NCBI RefSeq assembly: GCF_003584125.1
Contig: NZ_QXFL01000005.1
Span: forward strand, 202,479-266,478
DNA: 64,000 nt
Origin: Aurantiacibacter zhengii
GTDB taxonomy: Bacteria > Pseudomonadota > Alphaproteobacteria > Sphingomonadales > Sphingomonadaceae
Reading direction: 5' to 3'
Position numbers and translations under genes: made by a program. The notes below the pieces were generated by a model. That model made no database searches and was not told the DNA's origin. It saw only the letters and a list, made by a program, of their open reading frames with translations. Of this stretch, positions 61,942 through 64,000 are shown one piece after another (positions within the stretch are counted from its first letter, which is position 1; each line of letters opens with the position of its first letter).

Positions 61942-63987
61942 CTATCCTATCAGCCTGACTCTTGTGTTGTTGCCGCCACCACCGAGGTCTTCCATCATCG
62001 TGCAGGCAGAGCCGGTCGCGGCGCCACCGTTGACGCGGATCGTGTTGGCAATGAGAGTCATGCACTTCGTTGTGCTGGTGCTGTTGCCACCAGCCATTTT
62101 GACCTGCGCATTGGGCAGATGCAGTGTTCCGGCGAACGAACTCAGGCTTCCGCCCGTCCAGTTTGCATCGTCATCGTTCTCGGTCGTCAGCAGCAGTTCC
62201 GAAATGAAACCGCCGGCCTGCGTGTAGTTCGCTGCTTCGAGCTTCGTCTTTGCCCCGCCAGCAAGCTTGATCGTGCCTGCCAGAACGAAGGTGACATTGA
62301 TGCCCGCCATGTCGAAACCGGAGACGCTCTCGCCTTCGAGAACGCTACCGTAAGTTTCGCCCGTCAACCCCGAGGTGTAGGGCCAGGTGGTGCCCCCGGT
62401 GCCGTTTTCGAAATCGCCGTTGATTGTGTAGCGGCCTGCACCGAAAAGCACGGAACCCGCGATCTTCATATCGCCGTTGATGTAATGATTTGGCGTTCGG
62501 CCAAAAGCAAGGCGGCTGCCGCCCGCTGTATCGATATCGCCATTGGCGCTGAATTGCCCGTCGCCCATGAAGAACCGCGCGCTGCCGCTGAGAAAGATGG
62601 CGCGATTGCCGTTCCCGGGGCCCACGATGATGTCACCATCGCCAATGGCCAGTTCGCTGTTTCCGCTGATGCGGATGCCGTCGGCAACAACGAAATCACC
62701 TGCACCAAGGCGCGCAGTGCCGCCGCCCCCGATATCGAGTCCGCCGAAATAGTGGTTGCCGTCTCCGACGAGGAGGTGCTGGCCACCGCCCAGGCTGACG
62801 TCCGCATTGATCAGCACATCGCCATCACCCTTGCGGTTGGTGCCCTGGAAGCGGACCTGGCCACTTCCGATCCAGAGCGCACCGTTGCCAAATGTGACGC
62901 CGTTCGAACCGCTGTCGAAGCCGCCGTTCACATAGACATCGCTGTCGCCGAAATTGACATTCGAACCACCGCCAATGGAAACGCCCTGGCGCACCCGGAT
63001 GATCGAGCCGTTCTCGAACGTCACGTTGATTCCGCCTGCGACCTCGAACTTCCTGATATTGTAGACCCCGGCAGGGACGATGTAATTGCCGCTGGTCCCC
63101 TGCCGGTAAGCTGAAACCGCGCTGCTGGGGTTCCAGGTGAACTTCCAGTCACTGCCGTTGGGGGTCGACGGGTCGCTCAGCGCCGGCGGGCTGCTGAAAT
63201 TGCCGAGCAGTGCCATCGCGGCAACGCGATCGGGATTATTCGCCCAAGGGTCTGAAAGAGGGGTCGCCTCGTTGATCCAATCCTTTGGCGGAGGGACGGC
63301 GTTGTTCCAGCCCGGCTTGTTGAAACTGCCTGCAAACCGCAGGGTTGCTGCGTCGAGTTCGCCGTGGTTCACGTAGATGTCACTGCTGCCAGAGATGATA
63401 TCGGCGCCGCGGATCAGCTGGCCCTTGTTCTCGATCTCGCCAATCGCCGCGATCGAGCAGTTCGGTGCGTCGATCGAGGCGCCGCCGGTTACCGAAATGG
63501 CCGCCTTTCCACCGTCGAGAGCGAGGTAGCAGGGTGCCGCAAAACTGGTGCCGCCCGAAAGGCTTGCCATGGATTCTGCAGCCACGTCGAAGGAACCCGA
63601 CAGTCCGAGAACGCTCGCAAGGGTGTAAGGCACCAGTTCGTTTACGGTGACGCGCACGGATTGGTCGCCGGCGTTGGGCAAATCGTTGACGAGCGTTGCG
63701 ACAACAGTCGCACCGACCAGACCATTTGCAACCGCTACATCGCGAGCCGTTGGGGTCAGGATCGCGGCATCGCTGGTGTTCTGGAAAGCAATCGCCGCGG
63801 CCAGCGCGCCCAGGTCAGCAGCACGCTGGTTGATGATGCGCTGCTGGTATCCGCGGTTCAGGTCGACGGCCAGTCCGGCGGACCCGATAAGAACGGGAAG
63901 AGCTAGAGTGGCAAGCGTCGTGACGCCGCCCTGCGTACAAGCGATGAGCTTGCCGAGGAACTGTCTGATCTTGTTACTCGCGCGCAT
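61942..63987 (-). CDS. TadG-like protein with long Gly/Asp-rich beta-repeat region
   Basis: A 681-residue protein. Residues 1-60 form the TadG-type N-terminus (GGVTTLATLALPVLIGSAGLAVD, one membrane helix, followed by RGYQQRIINQRAADLGALAAAIAF). The periplasmic part starts with an alpha/beta domain (about 65-150). From about 330 to 560 there are irregular repeats of about 20 residues of the type GGG…NFGDGDVYVNGGF, as expected for a parallel beta-solenoid. The von Willebrand A domain usual in TadG is not evident. First gene of a three-gene Tad-type unit; start ATG 63987 near the window edge. Confidence 0.75.
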   Translation of the reverse strand: MRASNKIRQFLGKLIACTQGGVTTLATLALPVLIGSAGLAVDLNRGYQQRIINQRAADLGALAAAIAFQNTSDAAILTPTARDVAVANGLVGATVVATLVNDLPNAGDQSVRVTVNELVPYTLASVLGLSGSFDVAAESMASLSGGTSFAAPCYLALDGGKAAISVTGGASIDAPNCSIAAIGEIENKGQLIRGADIISGSSDIYVNHGELDAATLRFAGSFNKPGWNNAVPPPKDWINEATPLSDPWANNPDRVAAMALLGNFSSPPALSDPSTPNGSDWKFTWNPSSAVSAYRQGTSGNYIVPAGVYNIRKFEVAGGINVTFENGSIIRVRQGVSIGGGSNVNFGDSDVYVNGGFDSGSNGVTFGNGALWIGSGQVRFQGTNRKGDGDVLINADVSLGGGQHLLVGDGNHYFGGLDIGGGGTARLGAGDFVVADGIRISGNSELAIGDGDIIVGPGNGNRAIFLSGSARFFMGDGQFSANGDIDTAGGSRLAFGRTPNHYINGDMKIAGSVLFGAGRYTINGDFENGTGGTTWPYTSGLTGETYGSVLEGESVSGFDMAGINVTFVLAGTIKLAGGAKTKLEAANYTQAGGFISELLLTTENDDDANWTGGSLSSFAGTLHLPNAQVKMAGGNSTSTTKCMTLIANTIRVNGGAATGSACTMMEDLGGGGNNTRVRLIG

Positions 63988-64000
63988 TCTGACGCCTTTT

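Larger units (their letters stand above)
43040..64000. mobile_element. Integrative element in comM (left end; right end outside the window)
   Basis: From the comM break on, genes are those of mobile DNA: large serine recombinase, TOPRIM primase-helicase, DnaQ-type exonuclease, transfer-like overlapping genes, transposases and many unknown small genes with loose spacing and, by eye, lower GC. Whether the Tad-type genes at 61-64 kb belong to the element is unknown, because the 3' half of comM is not seen. Confidence 0.65.

Noticed and set aside
43047..64000. The 3' half of comM as the right end of the element.
   Set aside because: Looked for a sequence continuing GGHNLL with a Walker A of the MIGPPGSGKS type; none was found in any frame, so the right end lies outside the window.

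Overview
The window looks like the chromosome of a high-GC alphaproteobacterium of the order Sphingomonadales, most likely Erythrobacteraceae. This rests on gene order and protein style (secB / Tim44-like / mltA / smr; dut-coaBC-ubiB-ubiE // mutM-rpsT-dnaA; rpmH-rnpA-yidD-yidC-engB) and not on a database search. Two parts are visible: about 43 kb of core chromosome (1-43040) and about 21 kb of accessory DNA (43040-64000) starting exactly where comM is interrupted.

Core region. Bases 1-6605 hold a peroxide-defence cluster: ahpC, ahpF, katG and a monofunctional catalase, two of them followed by very strong terminators. A membrane-bound LytTR regulator and a divergent DUF2306 membrane protein follow, with direct repeats between them. 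Next come envelope and secretion genes (smr, mltA, Tim44-like, secB, murJ) and trpS, then a CadC-like membrane regulator, dut, a CoaBC with an unusually long acidic linker, ubiB and ubiE. Around 22.4-25.6 kb lie mutM, rpsT and dnaA. Bases 25.6-35.4 kb hold mixed metabolism: a MoeB/ThiF-type enzyme, a CobB sirtuin, dapB, an M48 protease, a small HExxH protein, nth, a DAACS transporter, dapE and a GST. A CHASE2-EAL signalling protein follows, then a 14-codon reading frame with a strong ribosome binding site and its own terminator. The conserved engB-yidC-yidD-rnpA-rpmH block is next, with an intrinsic terminator between rpmH and rnpA, and then a ClpP-fold periplasmic protein.

Accessory region. 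comM is cut after codon 213 or so (…GGHNLL), immediately followed by a large serine recombinase gene. This is the left end of an integrative element; the other half of comM is not in the window, so the right end is not seen. The element carries a TOPRIM primase-helicase coupled to a 50-residue frame, a minus-strand block of unknown genes (one frameshifted), a DnaQ-type exonuclease with an extra C-terminal domain, and a 0.5 kb gene-free stretch with perfect inverted repeats. That stretch precedes three overlapping genes resembling a conjugation TraL/TraM-type pair (P-loop-like and membrane protein) behind a 574-residue unknown.

The most unusual item is a co-directional pair of IS1595-type transposase paralogues overlapping by ATGA (56488-58397). 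The downstream member keeps D-D-E, while the upstream member has lost all three acidic residues. The window ends with a VanZ-like protein, an unknown 350-residue protein and three Tad-pilus-type genes, the largest carrying a long Gly/Asp-rich beta-repeat region. No tRNA, rRNA or CRISPR array was recognised.
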